64,000 nucleotides of DNA, taken from the NCBI RefSeq assembly GCF_002205675.1, contig NZ_NISK01000006.1:1-64000 (forward strand), read 5' to 3'. This document shows, piece after piece, positions 29,100 through 38,304 of the stretch (position 1 is the stretch's first letter; each line of letters begins with the position of its first letter). Made by a program: the position numbers and the translations under genes. Source of the stretch: Sphingopyxis bauzanensis (GTDB lineage Bacteria; Pseudomonadota; Alphaproteobacteria; Sphingomonadales; Sphingomonadaceae). The notes below the pieces were generated by a model. It was not told the origin of the DNA, did no database searches, and was given only the letters and a program-made list of their open reading frames with translations.

Positions 29100-29467
29100 T
29101 TTCGGATCAAGGTTGTAGTTTCGAGTCGCCCGATTTGTCGGGTATCTTCGATTTTATTAGCCAGCTCTCGCTGGATTTGATGTAATATTAATTTGAAATT
29201 ATCACCCAACGCGGACCGTATTTGTTTGCCGTTTTGCGGACAGCGATTGATCCCAAGGCTGATTGACCAGAACTCTTCGAGCCCCTTCCACGACGAGGCT
29301 GGCGAAACTATGTTGGGAACTGGCATTACTCAAAGCCGGAATGTCTCGCGATGCGATCTCCGCCTAATGTTTCCTCGCCCGCTCCAACCGGCACGAACAG
29401 GATGTCCAGTACGCCAAGCGCTGTCAAAATGCCCGTCTATCCAGGGACGGTGGATACTGAGCCCCAG
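29100..29467. other. Region between convergent genes, containing a xylA relic
   Basis: 368 bases between the CoA transferase and the small minus-strand gene. Apart from the xylA-like relic at 29322-29381 and a weak hairpin CCCGA-tttg-TCGGG near 29130, nothing recognisable is present. Confidence 0.5.
29322..29381 (+). pseudogene. Relic of the 3' end of a xylA-type gene
   Basis: The reading ELALLKAGMSRDAISA corresponds to EELLSAGVSRDAISA near the end of XylA at 19409. The 19 bases tgtctcgcgatgcgatctc are identical in both places, and gtttcctcg follows in both. A stop codon replaces the last residues. Only about 20 codons are left. Confidence 0.55.
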
Positions 29468-29848
29468 TCAGTTATCGACTCGGATCATCTTGCTGACCAT
29501 TTCCTGGATATCCACCTTATCGGTGTTGTCGAGCAGAACTGCTACGCGGTTCATGGTCGCAATGACCGACGTGTACTGACCATGCGCGTAATAGGCGTCG
29601 ATCGGATAGACGACCGTCTTGTCAACCGGCGCGCGATGGTAGCTGAGTTGCCCAATCCCGTAAATTGCGAGCCCACCGGCTTCCGCGTGAGCCATCATCC
29701 GTTCCGCACGATCTCTTGTCAGATCTCCGCCGAATTCAACCAGTTGGGGAGGGGCAACAGTGCGTCCAAGATGCGTCGGCTTCCATCGTGCAGTTCCAAT
29801 GACACCCGAAATGACGAGCAAGTCGGAAAATTGAAATTTCTCAGCCAT
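29468..29848 (-). CDS. Conserved-looking small protein of unknown function
   Basis: 126 residues, with a clear AGGAGG just upstream of ATGGCTGAG. It lies 58 bases downstream of bphB in the same direction, so it is probably the last gene of the big minus-strand operon. Visible features are a hydrophobic N-terminal strand LLVISGVIG, a central GGLAIYGIGQLSYHRAPVDK and a C-terminal VAVLLDNTDKVDIQEMVSKM. There is no signal peptide, membrane segment or cysteine cluster. I do not recognise the family. Confidence 0.6.
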   Translation of the reverse strand: MAEKFQFSDLLVISGVIGTARWKPTHLGRTVAPPQLVEFGGDLTRDRAERMMAHAEAGGLAIYGIGQLSYHRAPVDKTVVYPIDAYYAHGQYTSVIATMNRVAVLLDNTDKVDIQEMVSKMIRVDN

Positions 29849-29906
29849 GGCCTCTATCCTCCTGTCATGCGCTTGCTTCTAACGACCTTGGCTAAATGCA
29901 AAGTAC

Positions 29907-30707
29907 TCACCCGTCAGGACGTTTGCCGATTCCGATACCGCCATCGCTGAGAAGCACCGTGCCAGTCATGTATGAAGAGTCCCGCCGCGAAGCCAAAAGC
30001 GCATAGAGACCAGTATGGTCGGCAGGTTCGGCGATCCTTCCAAGCGGGGTCATGCTGGAAATCAGATCGTCAAGCCCGGGCATCTGTTCCATCTTCGTCT
30101 CAGCAAAGCCGCCCGTCTGAGTACCGCTGAGTGGAGTCCGTGTCCCTCCCGGGGCAACGCCGTTGACCCGGATGTCAGGCGACAGCTCCCAGGCCAGTTG
30201 CTTGATCAGCCCAAGCACCGCGTGCTTGGAGGCGACGTACAGAGTTCCGCCGCCGCCGGTGTAGTAGCTCGAGGTCGAGGCGGTGAAAATAATGCTTCCC
30301 TTGGTTTTCCTTAGCTCTGGAAGCGCGGCGCGGGCGCCAAGAAAGTAGCCCTTCAGGTTTACGTCGAAGATCTCGTCGAAGACCTTGCCGAGTTGCTCGG
30401 GACCCTGCTGTTCGAGCGGGACCATGAAATCCCAGATCCCAACGTTTCCGACAAACACATCGAGCTTGCTGAAAGTCGCCACGGTTTCCGCCACGGCGCG
30501 GGCATTGTCTGCATAGGAACGCACGTCTCCCGCCACGGCCAACACGCTATCCCCATGCCGCGAACGCACGAGTTCTACCTGCTCATCGTCCTTGACCAAA
30601 ACGCCAACCTTGGCGCCCTCCTCAATATAACGCGCGACCACCGCCGCCCCTATACCGGTGGCGCCACCGGTAAGTAGCGCCACCTGTCCATCAAGCCTGT
30701 TAGACAA
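29907..30707 (-). CDS. bphB: cis-2,3-dihydrodiol-2,3-dehydrogenase (BphB/NahB type SDR)
   Basis: A short-chain dehydrogenase of 266 residues. NAD binding is by [39 protein letters not shown] and [19 protein letters not shown] with [13 protein letters not shown] are typical of BphB/TodD. It oxidises aromatic dihydrodiols to catechols, for use by BphC at 45902. The start is taken as TTG at 30705-30707, because the first ATG (30720-30722) lies inside the ribosome binding sequence GATGGAGGAGAG, whereas TTG sits six bases after GGAGGAG. Confidence 0.9.
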   Translation of the reverse strand: MSNRLDGQVALLTGGATGIGAAVVARYIEEGAKVGVLVKDDEQVELVRSRHGDSVLAVAGDVRSYADNARAVAETVATFSKLDVFVGNVGIWDFMVPLEQQGPEQLGKVFDEIFDVNLKGYFLGARAALPELRKTKGSIIFTASTSSYYTGGGGTLYVASKHAVLGLIKQLAWELSPDIRVNGVAPGGTRTPLSGTQTGGFAETKMEQMPGLDDLISSMTPLGRIAEPADHTGLYALLASRRDSSYMTGTVLLSDGGIGIGKRPDG

Positions 30708-30746
30708 TTTTCTCTCCTCCATCTCCGGTTATCCATCAGTCTGGGA

Positions 30747-32246
30747 TTACTGATCGAACATCCCCGTGCGACCTTCTTGCAAGTTCACCACGACCGACTT
30801 GGTCTGGGTGTAGTGGTTGAGCACTTCATGGCTGAATTCACGACCGAACCCGCTCTGTTTGTAGCCGCCGAGTGGCATGTTGGCCTTCAGATTGTAGTAG
30901 CGGTTGATCCACACCGTGCCTGTTTCAAGCTTGCGTGCCATGCGGTGCGCGCGCGCGATATCGCGGGTCCAGATACCGCCGGCGAGGCCGTAATTGGTAT
31001 CGTTCGCCACCTTCATCATTTCGTCTTCGTCCTTCCAGCTAATCACGCTGGTAACCGGGCCGAAGATCTCTTCACGCGCAATACGCATCGAGTTGTTGAC
31101 GTTGGTAAAGACCGTCGGGCTGATGAAGTGCCCATCGGCAAGATTGCCGTTACGGCTGCCGCCGGTCAGAACGGTGGCGCCTTCTTCGGTAGCCAACTGG
31201 AGATAGCTCTCGACCTTGTCCATTTGCATCTTCGACGCCTGCGCGCCGAGTTGGGTCGCAAAGTCCAGCGGATCACCCTGACGAATGCCTTCGAGCGCTA
31301 CCTTGAACTTCGCAAGAAACTCGTCCTGGATCGATTCGTGCAGAAACAGGCGCGAGCCAGCCAGGCAAACTTCGCCTTTGTTGAGCACGGTCGACATCGT
31401 GGCGCTTTCGACCGCGGCATCGATATCAGCATCCCCACAAACGATGTGCGCGGACTTACCGCCCAGTTCGAGCGTCTGCGGGATGATATTGGCGGATGCA
31501 TACTGCATGACCCGGCGGGCCGTCGCCACCGACCCGGTGAAGGCGACCTTACGGACGTCCTCATGAGTCACGAGCGCCTCACCGACATCAGGACCGTAGC
31601 CGGTGACCACGTTGACTACCCCAGGGGGCAGAAGATCGGCCATTTCCACGAAGAATTCGATCACCGAAAGGCAGACCGTCTCGGCGGGTTTAAGCACAAC
31701 CGTGTTACCCGAAGCGAGCGCGGGCGCGATTTTGCAGGCCATCATCAGCATCGGCACGTTCCACGGAATAATCTGGGCGCACACGCCCAGCGGCTCGCGG
31801 TGAACGATGCCGACAGCATCGGGAAAGTCCAACGTCTGGCCGTGAAGGCCATAGGCCGCGCCGGCAAACAGCTCGAACTGGCCGATGGCCTGGGGCATGT
31901 CGAAATGCATCGATTCGCGGATTGGCTTGCCATTGTTGAGGGTCTCAAGCGTGGCATAATGCTGATGGCGCGCCTTGAGCCGACGCGCGACCTCGATCAA
32001 AATTTCCTGACGTTCGGCTGGCGAACTGTCCGCCCACTTCGGAAAGGCAGCCTTAGCCGCGGCCACTGCACGCTGAATATCCTTAGCATTGCCGGCCTGG
32101 ATTTTGGTCAACACCGCCCCGGTGGCAGGGTTAATCAGGTCGATCGTCTTTCCGCTATCACTGGAAATCCACTCGCCGCCGATAAAGTGACCGTATTCGC
32201 TCTTAATTCCGTACTCGTTGGTACCACTTTTCAACTGTGTAGCCAT
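30747..32246 (-). CDS. NAD(P)-dependent aldehyde dehydrogenase
   Basis: 499 residues, ALDH superfamily. Catalytic C294 lies in KGEVCLAG, general base E260 in LELGGKSAH, and the oxyanion Asn at 163 in PWNVPM. It lies between bphB and the meta-pathway genes in a co-directional run. Likely substrates are benzaldehyde or salicylaldehyde-type aromatic aldehydes produced by XylMA or NahE, but this is inferred from context. It resembles general ALDH of the betaine/phenylacetaldehyde dehydrogenase branch and is distinct from XylG at 36347. Confidence 0.85.
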   Translation of the reverse strand: MATQLKSGTNEYGIKSEYGHFIGGEWISSDSGKTIDLINPATGAVLTKIQAGNAKDIQRAVAAAKAAFPKWADSSPAERQEILIEVARRLKARHQHYATLETLNNGKPIRESMHFDMPQAIGQFELFAGAAYGLHGQTLDFPDAVGIVHREPLGVCAQIIPWNVPMLMMACKIAPALASGNTVVLKPAETVCLSVIEFFVEMADLLPPGVVNVVTGYGPDVGEALVTHEDVRKVAFTGSVATARRVMQYASANIIPQTLELGGKSAHIVCGDADIDAAVESATMSTVLNKGEVCLAGSRLFLHESIQDEFLAKFKVALEGIRQGDPLDFATQLGAQASKMQMDKVESYLQLATEEGATVLTGGSRNGNLADGHFISPTVFTNVNNSMRIAREEIFGPVTSVISWKDEDEMMKVANDTNYGLAGGIWTRDIARAHRMARKLETGTVWINRYYNLKANMPLGGYKQSGFGREFSHEVLNHYTQTKSVVVNLQEGRTGMFDQ

Positions 32247-32264
32247 TGCATCTCTCCTAAGATT

Positions 32265-32546
32265 TCATCCAACTTCGATCAAAAGGTCGCTCACCGGAAA
32301 CACTCTGCAGGCTAGGGCGAAGCCCGCTGCGCGCTCGGTCTCCGAAATCTTCGCCGCGCTCATCTTACCGGTCGTGTAATCTCCGCCGACCACCCTGACC
32401 CTGCAAATTCCGCACCCGCCGCCGCGGCAACCAACGCCGATATCGCTCGATCCGCATCGCTCCATGGCAAGCAAGATCCGCTCGTCCTCACCGCAGCTGA
32501 ACTCTCCGCCGCCGACAATCCGGATCCTGTGCAGCCCGGTTGTCAT
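32265..32546 (-). CDS. xylT: [2Fe-2S] ferredoxin XylT, reactivator of catechol 2,3-dioxygenase
   Basis: 93 residues starting MTTGLHRIRI. Plant-type cluster ligands are C40, C45, C48 and C80 in GVGCRGGGCGICRVRVVGG and ALACRVFP, very close to XylT. XylT re-reduces the iron of catechol 2,3-dioxygenase after inactivation by methylcatechols. The gene starts two bases after xylH. In many pathways xylT sits next to xylE; here it is at the other end of the meta operon. Confidence 0.92.
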   Translation of the reverse strand: MTTGLHRIRIVGGGEFSCGEDERILLAMERCGSSDIGVGCRGGGCGICRVRVVGGDYTTGKMSAAKISETERAAGFALACRVFPVSDLLIEVG

Positions 32547-32547
32547 G

Positions 32548-32760
32548 CTATTCCTTCCCGGCGGCCTTTGCAGCCGCTTTCGGCGCAAAGGACTGTCCGC
32601 CGACCGCGAAATGCCCGGGCGGCATTTCGCGCAAGATAATGCGAACGGATTCACGCGGCGCCCCAATCGAAGTGATGGCAGCATCGGTCAGGGCTTGGAT
32701 AAGCCGTTCTTTGTCGTCCGGCGATCTACCCTCGAGCATGTTGACCTCGATGATTGGCAT
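32548..32760 (-). CDS. xylH: 4-oxalocrotonate tautomerase
   Basis: 70 residues. The chain begins MPIIEVNMLEGRSPDDKERL, so that after Met removal Pro1 is the catalytic base. Arg residues in GAPRESVRIILRE match the active-site arginines. The Lys/Ala-rich tail (FAPKAAAKAAGKE) is slightly longer than usual. It converts 2-hydroxymuconate to the 2-oxo form used by XylI, whose gene it abuts. Confidence 0.94.
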   Translation of the reverse strand: MPIIEVNMLEGRSPDDKERLIQALTDAAITSIGAPRESVRIILREMPPGHFAVGGQSFAPKAAAKAAGKE

Positions 32761-33537
32761 TTACGCCTCCACCTGAAACATGACCGAGCCAAGCCCCTGA
32801 ATCGTCGTGCGGACGGTTTGACCGGGCGCGAGATTGGGAGCGGCGGTGATGCCACCTGCCATGACGATGTCGCCTGCTGAGAATTCTTCTCCGCCTTCAG
32901 CGACAAGTCGCGCCGCTGCGACCAACGACCGCAAGGGATGGCCGAGAATAGCTGCAGTCGAACCGACCTCGATCACATGGCCGTCGATTTCGAGAATAAC
33001 CCCGAGGTTCGAGAAATCCTTGGCCGGATCGTTCCATTGTCCGATCACAAGGCCAGAGGACGAGGTGTTGTCAGCAATAACATCAGACAAAGCGAACTTG
33101 AAGTTCTCGTACCGGCTATCAATGATCTCCATTGCCGGAGCAATCGCTTCGACCGCCGCCAGCGCCTCCATCGCTGTGACCTTTCCGGAAAGCGGCGCCT
33201 TCATAAGAAAGGCCACTTCCGGTTCAACCCGTGGGTGAACGAAACGTGCGCGAGACATCGACGCGCCTTCCTCGATCAGCATCGCGTCGGTCAGGCGGCC
33301 CCATGCCACCTCGTCGACTCCGACCTGCAGCATCTTGGCCCGGCTCGTCAGACCCATCTTGACTCCGATTCGGCGTTCACCGCGGCTGAGGCGACGATCG
33401 ACCGACAGCTTCTGCACCAAATAGGCATCTGCCACGCTCAGGTCGGGGTCGGTATGCGTCAGTTGGGGTGTTGCGCGCGCATGAAGCGCCGCGCTGTCCA
33501 GTGTTTCCGCGTAACGTTCAATCTTGTCCATTGCCAT
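32761..33537 (-). CDS. xylI: 4-oxalocrotonate decarboxylase
   Basis: 258 residues, FAH/MhpD family. Features are GVKMGLTSRAKMLQVGVDE, the metal ligands in the RVEPEVAFLM and EIIDSRYENFKF segments, and IADNTSSSGLVIG. These agree with XylI/DmpH rather than the hydratase XylJ. It decarboxylates oxalocrotonate to 2-oxopent-4-enoate. It and the hydratase normally form a complex, and both genes are in this operon. Confidence 0.92.
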   Translation of the reverse strand: MAMDKIERYAETLDSAALHARATPQLTHTDPDLSVADAYLVQKLSVDRRLSRGERRIGVKMGLTSRAKMLQVGVDEVAWGRLTDAMLIEEGASMSRARFVHPRVEPEVAFLMKAPLSGKVTAMEALAAVEAIAPAMEIIDSRYENFKFALSDVIADNTSSSGLVIGQWNDPAKDFSNLGVILEIDGHVIEVGSTAAILGHPLRSLVAAARLVAEGGEEFSAGDIVMAGGITAAPNLAPGQTVRTTIQGLGSVMFQVEA

Positions 33538-33540
33538 CGC

Positions 33541-34572
33541 CTATGCTGCCCGCGCGGAAACGAGATCGAGCGCAACATCGACAATCATGTCTTCCTGCCC
33601 GCCAACCATACGCCGTTTACCCAGTTCGATCAGAATTTCGCGGGTGTCGAGGCCGTATTGTTCGGCCGCCTTTTCCGCGTGACGAAGGAAGCTTGAATAG
33701 ACCCCGGCATAACCCAGGCTCAGCGTCTCGCGGTCGACCCGCACCGGGCGATCCTGAAGTGGACGGACCAGATCTTCCGCTGCGTCCATTAGTGCCATCA
33801 CGTCGCATCCATGGTTCCAGCCCTTTCGGTCGGCCGCAGCAACGAACACTTCGAGCGGGGCGTTGCCCGCCCCTGCCCCCATACCTGCAAGGCTGGCATC
33901 GATCCGTACTGCGCCTTCCTGAGCGGCAACGATCGAATTCGCGACACCGAGCGACAAATTGTGGTGGGCATGCATGCCGCGCTGGGTTTCTGGCTTGAGA
34001 ACGCGGTCGTAAGCCCGCAGCCGATCGCGCACACCGTCCATGTCGAGCGCGCCGCCGCTGTCGGTCACATAAACACAGTGCGCGCCGTAGCTTTCCATAA
34101 GCAAGGCCTGCTGGGCCAGCGCCTCGGCGTCGATCATGTGGCTCATCATCAGAAAGCCCGATACATCCATACCAAGATCGCGGGCGATACCGATGTGCTG
34201 CTTGGCAACGTCTGCTTCGGTGCAATGGGTTGCGACTCGTACCGAGCGAACACCCAATGCGTAAGCGCGGCGAAGCTCTTCGACAGTGCCGATGCCGGGC
34301 ACCAGCAGTGTGGTCAACACCGCCCGTTTGATCACGTCAGCTGCCGCCTCGATCCACTCCCAGTCAGTGTGGCAGCCAAAGCCATAATTGAAAGACGTGC
34401 CGTTAAGACCATCGCCGTGTGAGACTTCGATGGCGTCGACACCGGCATCGTCCAGGGCCTTGGCGATCGTGCGGACGCTGTCGGTGCCGTACATGTGGAG
34501 GATGGCGTGCATCCCGTCACGCAGGGTGACGTCCTGGATGTAAAGCTTGCCGGTTTCAGGGTTGAAGGTCAT
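33541..34572 (-). CDS. xylK: 4-hydroxy-2-oxovalerate aldolase
   Basis: 343 residues, DmpG/BphI family with HMGL-like TIM barrel. The N-terminal [13 protein letters not shown] holds the metal-binding Asp, [12 protein letters not shown] the two metal-binding His, and [18 protein letters not shown] is strictly conserved in the family. It splits hydroxyoxovalerate to pyruvate and acetaldehyde, which is channelled to XylQ. The genes overlap by four bases (34569-34572). Confidence 0.95.
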   Translation of the reverse strand: MTFNPETGKLYIQDVTLRDGMHAILHMYGTDSVRTIAKALDDAGVDAIEVSHGDGLNGTSFNYGFGCHTDWEWIEAAADVIKRAVLTTLLVPGIGTVEELRRAYALGVRSVRVATHCTEADVAKQHIGIARDLGMDVSGFLMMSHMIDAEALAQQALLMESYGAHCVYVTDSGGALDMDGVRDRLRAYDRVLKPETQRGMHAHHNLSLGVANSIVAAQEGAVRIDASLAGMGAGAGNAPLEVFVAAADRKGWNHGCDVMALMDAAEDLVRPLQDRPVRVDRETLSLGYAGVYSSFLRHAEKAAEQYGLDTREILIELGKRRMVGGQEDMIVDVALDLVSARAA

Positions 34573-35507
34573 GCTGCCACCTTTTCTAGGTTCTGCAGTG
34601 CAAGCCGCTCGCCGGCCGCCTTGGCCGCAGCGGTCATAATGTCGAGGTTGCCGGAATATTTGGGCAGGTAGTCGCCCGCCCCCTCTACCTCGAGGAAAAC
34701 ACTGGTTTTGAGACCGGCGAACTCGCCATAACCAGGGATTTCGAGGGGCCGGTTCGAGCCGAACCGTTCGAACTGCACTTCCTGCTTGAGGCGATAGCCG
34801 GGGACGTATGACTGGACGGTCTGCACCATGTCCTGCACCGACTGGCGGATAAGATCCTCGTCAACCTGATCGGTCAACGTGAAGATCGTATCGCGCATGA
34901 TCATCGGCGGTTCAGCCGGATTGAGGATGATAATCGCGCGTCCGCGGCCCGCGCCGCCGACGACCTCGATCGCCTTTGCTGTGGTCCGGGTAAATTCGTC
35001 GATATTGGCGCGGGTGCCCGGCCCTGCCGAACGCGATGATACCGATGCGACAATTTCTGCGTAATGGACAGGACTCACGCGCGATACGGCGGCAACGATC
35101 GGGATGGTTGCCTGGCCTCCGCAGGTGACCATGTTCACGTTGCGGACGCTGCTGTCGAGCACATTTCCTACCGGGGGCACGAAAAACGGCCCTAAAGCAG
35201 CAGGCGTCAGGTCAACGACCAGCTTGCCGTCCTGCTGCAGCGCGGCATCATGCACTTTGTGGGCGTAAGCCGAGGTTGCATCGAAGACGATTCCGATCTC
35301 CGGATAAACCGGCAGCTTGCGCAGCCCGTCCATCCCTTCATGGGTGGTCGTCACACCGCGCTCGCGGGCCATCGCCAGCCCTTCCGATGCTGGGTCGATG
35401 CCGACCACCGCAGCGAGTTCGAGCACATCCGAACCCTTGAGCATCTTGATCATCAGGTCAGTACCAATATTGCCTGAGCCGATGATCGCACATTTCATCT
35501 TGGGCAT
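34569..35507 (-). CDS. xylQ: Acetaldehyde dehydrogenase (acylating)
   Basis: 312 residues when started at [12 protein letters not shown], the standard family length. NAD binding by [14 protein letters not shown], catalytic Cys in [12 protein letters not shown], and a C-terminal dimerisation part. It converts acetaldehyde to acetyl-CoA in a complex with the aldolase XylK. The longer in-frame extension upstream overlaps poorly with homologues, so the later start was chosen. Confidence 0.95.
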   Translation of the reverse strand: MPKMKCAIIGSGNIGTDLMIKMLKGSDVLELAAVVGIDPASEGLAMARERGVTTTHEGMDGLRKLPVYPEIGIVFDATSAYAHKVHDAALQQDGKLVVDLTPAALGPFFVPPVGNVLDSSVRNVNMVTCGGQATIPIVAAVSRVSPVHYAEIVASVSSRSAGPGTRANIDEFTRTTAKAIEVVGGAGRGRAIIILNPAEPPMIMRDTIFTLTDQVDEDLIRQSVQDMVQTVQSYVPGYRLKQEVQFERFGSNRPLEIPGYGEFAGLKTSVFLEVEGAGDYLPKYSGNLDIMTAAAKAAGERLALQNLEKVAA

Positions 35508-35529
35508 ACGCTTGCCTTTCATCAAATCT

Positions 35530-36342
35530 TCAGTTGCCGTCCGCGGCGAATTCTGCGCGAACTGTTCCAACTCCGTTGATTCTCGCCTCGACGACATCGC
35601 CGCGTTTTACCCCGGCCATCGGGCCGAGCGCACCGGACAGGATCACATCGCCTTCGAGTAGCGGCCGGCCGACCCGCGCCATGACCCGCGCCAGCCACAA
35701 CGATGCGGTGATCGGGCTGCCCAAGCAGGCGATACCAGCGCCGACCGAAATGGGTTCGCCCTTGATCTCCATCACCATTCCGCATTCACGCAGATCGAGC
35801 CCATCGAGCTTGCGCGGAACCGCGCCCAGCACGAACAGCCCGCTCGAGGCGTTATCGGCCACGGTGTCCCAGATGCGGATGTCCCAGTTGGCCACCCGGC
35901 TGTCGACGATCTCGATCGCCGGCACGACATATTCAACCGCGCGGATCATTTCTGCGGTCGTCAGATCGGGATGCGGCAGGTCGCGACCGATGACAATCGC
36001 GATCTCGGCTTCGACCTTGGGCTGAATCACCTGATCAAGCGAAACCGGTATGCCTTCAGGCACGTCCATGTCGGCAAACAGCATGCCGTAATCGGGCTGG
36101 TCGACGCCAAGCTGCCGCTGGACCGCAAGCGAAGTGAGGCCGATCTTGCGGCCTACCAGTCTTCGTCCGCTGTCGACATAGTGCCGGGTATTGACCTCCT
36201 GCACGGCATAGGCAGCATCAACCCCGCCCGCCGAAATGAGATCGCGAACTGGCGCCACGGGTGTTCCGCTTGTCGCAGCTCCACGCAGCATTTCGGCGGC
36301 TTGTTGAATGACCCGAGGGTCTATCGTGGTTTCCATGGTCAT
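35530..36342 (-). CDS. xylJ: 2-oxopent-4-enoate (2-hydroxypenta-2,4-dienoate) hydratase
   Basis: 270 residues, MhpD/DmpE family. Segments [53 protein letters not shown] and [13 protein letters not shown] are typical, including the metal-ligand glutamates. It hydrates oxopentenoate to 4-hydroxy-2-oxovalerate. It is the third FAH-type protein in the window, with XylI and HpaH. Confidence 0.93.
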   Translation of the reverse strand: MTMETTIDPRVIQQAAEMLRGAATSGTPVAPVRDLISAGGVDAAYAVQEVNTRHYVDSGRRLVGRKIGLTSLAVQRQLGVDQPDYGMLFADMDVPEGIPVSLDQVIQPKVEAEIAIVIGRDLPHPDLTTAEMIRAVEYVVPAIEIVDSRVANWDIRIWDTVADNASSGLFVLGAVPRKLDGLDLRECGMVMEIKGEPISVGAGIACLGSPITASLWLARVMARVGRPLLEGDVILSGALGPMAGVKRGDVVEARINGVGTVRAEFAADGN

Positions 36343-36346
36343 AATC

Positions 36347-37831
36347 TCAGAGCTTCACGCAAATGTTTGCGGTTTCGGTGTAGAATTCGAGGCTGTGGAC
36401 ACCGCCCTCCCGGCCGATCCCGGAATGGCCAGACCCGCCAAACGCCGTGCGCAGATCGCGCAGGAACCAGCAATTGACCCAGCACACACCGACCTGCATC
36501 GCCGCTGCCACCCGGTGCGCGCGCGAAAGGTTTTCGGTCCACACGGTCGCGCACAATCCGTAGTCGGTGTTATTGGCCAGCGCGATAACCTCGTCTTCGG
36601 AGTCGAACGGGATTACCCCGCAGCACGGACCGAAGATTTCCTCGCGCATCACCGTGGCGTCGTGCGCAAGTCCGGTCCACAGCGTCGGCTCCACGTAGAA
36701 GCCGCGCGCCTGATCGCCATCGACTTTCGGAACGCCGCCGCCGGTGACAACCGTCGCCCCTTCTTCGACCGCTTTCGCGTAATAGCCGAGCACCTTATCG
36801 CGGTGCTCTGCGCTGCTCAGTGGCCCAAGGTAGGCCGGATCCTCTATGGCACCGGGCTTGAATGCCTGCGCCGCCAGCGTCATCCGCCGGACGAACTCAT
36901 CAAACAGCGGCCGCTCAACATAGACCCTCTCTGTGCCGAGACAGACCTGCCCGGTGTTGAGGAAGACCGAGCGTGACAGGCCCTCTATCGCCTTGTCGAG
37001 ATCAGCGTCGGCGAAGACGATCGCCGCGTTCTTGCCGCCGAGCTCGAAAGAAACGTCGCGGACCCCGACTGCAGCCTTTTGCATGATCGCCTGCCCGGTT
37101 CCGGTCTCGCCGGTAAAAGTGATCGCATCGACATCCTTGTTGGAGGTCAGAAACTCGCCTGCCGAGCCGCCGCCGAAACCATGGACGACGTTGTAGACGC
37201 CTTCGGGCATCCCGACCGCGTTCATGACTTCGCCCAGAAGCGCTGCTGTTCGGGGGGTTTCCTCCGAAGGCTTGACTACCACTGTGTTTCCGCAGGCTAG
37301 CGCCGGTCCGACCTTCCAGGTCATTAGCAGCAACGGGAAGTTCCACGGGCAGATCACCGCGATCACGCCCTTGGGCTTGCGCACGGCATAATTGATCGCC
37401 TGCCCACCATCGGGCGTCGGTGTGGTGAAGGATTCACCTGGCATCGTCGCGATAACGTCGGCGAACATGCGGAAATTCGCCGCGCCGCGAGGAATGTCGA
37501 TGTGCGAAGCGACGTGACGGGGCTTGCCGGTATCGGCCACCTCGGCATCGAGAAAATCATCCGCACGACGCTCGATTTCGGCGGCTACCGCGACGATCAA
37601 CTTGACCCTCTCGGCAGTCGTCATCTTTCCCCACGGTCCGTTGAGCGCCGCGCTCGCCGCCGCGACTGCATCGGCGACATCGGCTTCGCTTGCCTCATGA
37701 ACCGTGCCGATCGTTTGTCCGGTTGCAGGATTGACGTTGTCAAAGGTCTTTCCCTGGCTGCCCTTGCGAAAGGAGCCCCCAATGAAATTGAGTATGGTGT
37801 CGGTTACAGGTCGAGGCGGATTGGTAGTCAT
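36347..37831 (-). CDS. xylG: 2-hydroxymuconic semialdehyde dehydrogenase
   Basis: A 494-residue ALDH. Catalytic C297 in LNTGQVCLGT, base E263 in FELGGKNAA, and Asn in CPWNFPL. The C-terminal GVCWVNCWFLRDLRTAFGGS is diagnostic for XylG/DmpC. It oxidises the ring-fission semialdehyde to 2-hydroxymuconate, opening the oxalocrotonate branch. It lies four bases upstream of xylJ. Confidence 0.95.
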   Translation of the reverse strand: MTTNPPRPVTDTILNFIGGSFRKGSQGKTFDNVNPATGQTIGTVHEASEADVADAVAAASAALNGPWGKMTTAERVKLIVAVAAEIERRADDFLDAEVADTGKPRHVASHIDIPRGAANFRMFADVIATMPGESFTTPTPDGGQAINYAVRKPKGVIAVICPWNFPLLLMTWKVGPALACGNTVVVKPSEETPRTAALLGEVMNAVGMPEGVYNVVHGFGGGSAGEFLTSNKDVDAITFTGETGTGQAIMQKAAVGVRDVSFELGGKNAAIVFADADLDKAIEGLSRSVFLNTGQVCLGTERVYVERPLFDEFVRRMTLAAQAFKPGAIEDPAYLGPLSSAEHRDKVLGYYAKAVEEGATVVTGGGVPKVDGDQARGFYVEPTLWTGLAHDATVMREEIFGPCCGVIPFDSEDEVIALANNTDYGLCATVWTENLSRAHRVAAAMQVGVCWVNCWFLRDLRTAFGGSGHSGIGREGGVHSLEFYTETANICVKL

Positions 37832-37870
37832 TTGATTTCTATCGCTCCAATGTATTGAGGCACCAGCCGC

Positions 37871-38302
37871 TCACTGTTTCTCTGCGCCGATCGCGGAGAG
37901 GCCAGCATTGGCGCAGGCAATGTCGAGTTCTTCAGATCCACCAGAGACGCCAATTGCGCCGGCGAATTCGCCGTCGATCACGATCGGCAGCCCTCCTCCA
38001 AACATCACGATCCCCGGCTGAACGGTTATCCCGATGCTCAGCGCCGGATTGCCCGAAACCATCTGGTACACTTCAGGGGTCGAAACCCTGAAGCTGGCGG
38101 CAGTGTAGGCTTTGTCTTGGGCGATCCGCGACGAGGGAAAAGGTGCGCCGCTCGCGCGCAGTAAGGCCACCAGTTCACCCCCTCCCCCAATGACGGCGGC
38201 AACGACCGGGCAACCGGCTTCCTCACCCTTGGCGACGGCGGTCGAAACCGCTTGTGCGGCCAAGCCGTGTCCGATTGTCCGGATTGTCACCAAGCAGTCC
38301 AC
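37871..38302 (-). CDS. GlcG/HbpS-family protein in the meta operon
   Basis: About 143 residues of the GlcG/HbpS (haem-binding-protein-like) family. Visible are the helix AAQAVSTAVAKGEEAGCPVVA, the ALLRASGAPFPSSRIAQDKA stretch, and the conserved GIVMFGGGLPIVIDGEFAGA then IGVSGGS. Such genes recur in aromatic-degradation operons, but their role is not established. The start is uncertain: no ATG suits, and GTG at 38300-38302 or 38288-38290 are candidates directly after the xylE stop. Confidence 0.8.
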   Translation of the reverse strand: MDCLVTIRTIGHGLAAQAVSTAVAKGEEAGCPVVAAVIGGGGELVALLRASGAPFPSSRIAQDKAYTAASFRVSTPEVYQMVSGNPALSIGITVQPGIVMFGGGLPIVIDGEFAGAIGVSGGSEELDIACANAGLSAIGAEKQ

Positions 38303-38304
38303 GG

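Noticed and set aside
30777-32315. A 512-codon open frame on the plus strand opposite the aldehyde dehydrogenase
   Set aside because: It lies antisense to a complete ALDH with all catalytic residues, has no recognisable motif, and long antisense frames are expected at high GC.
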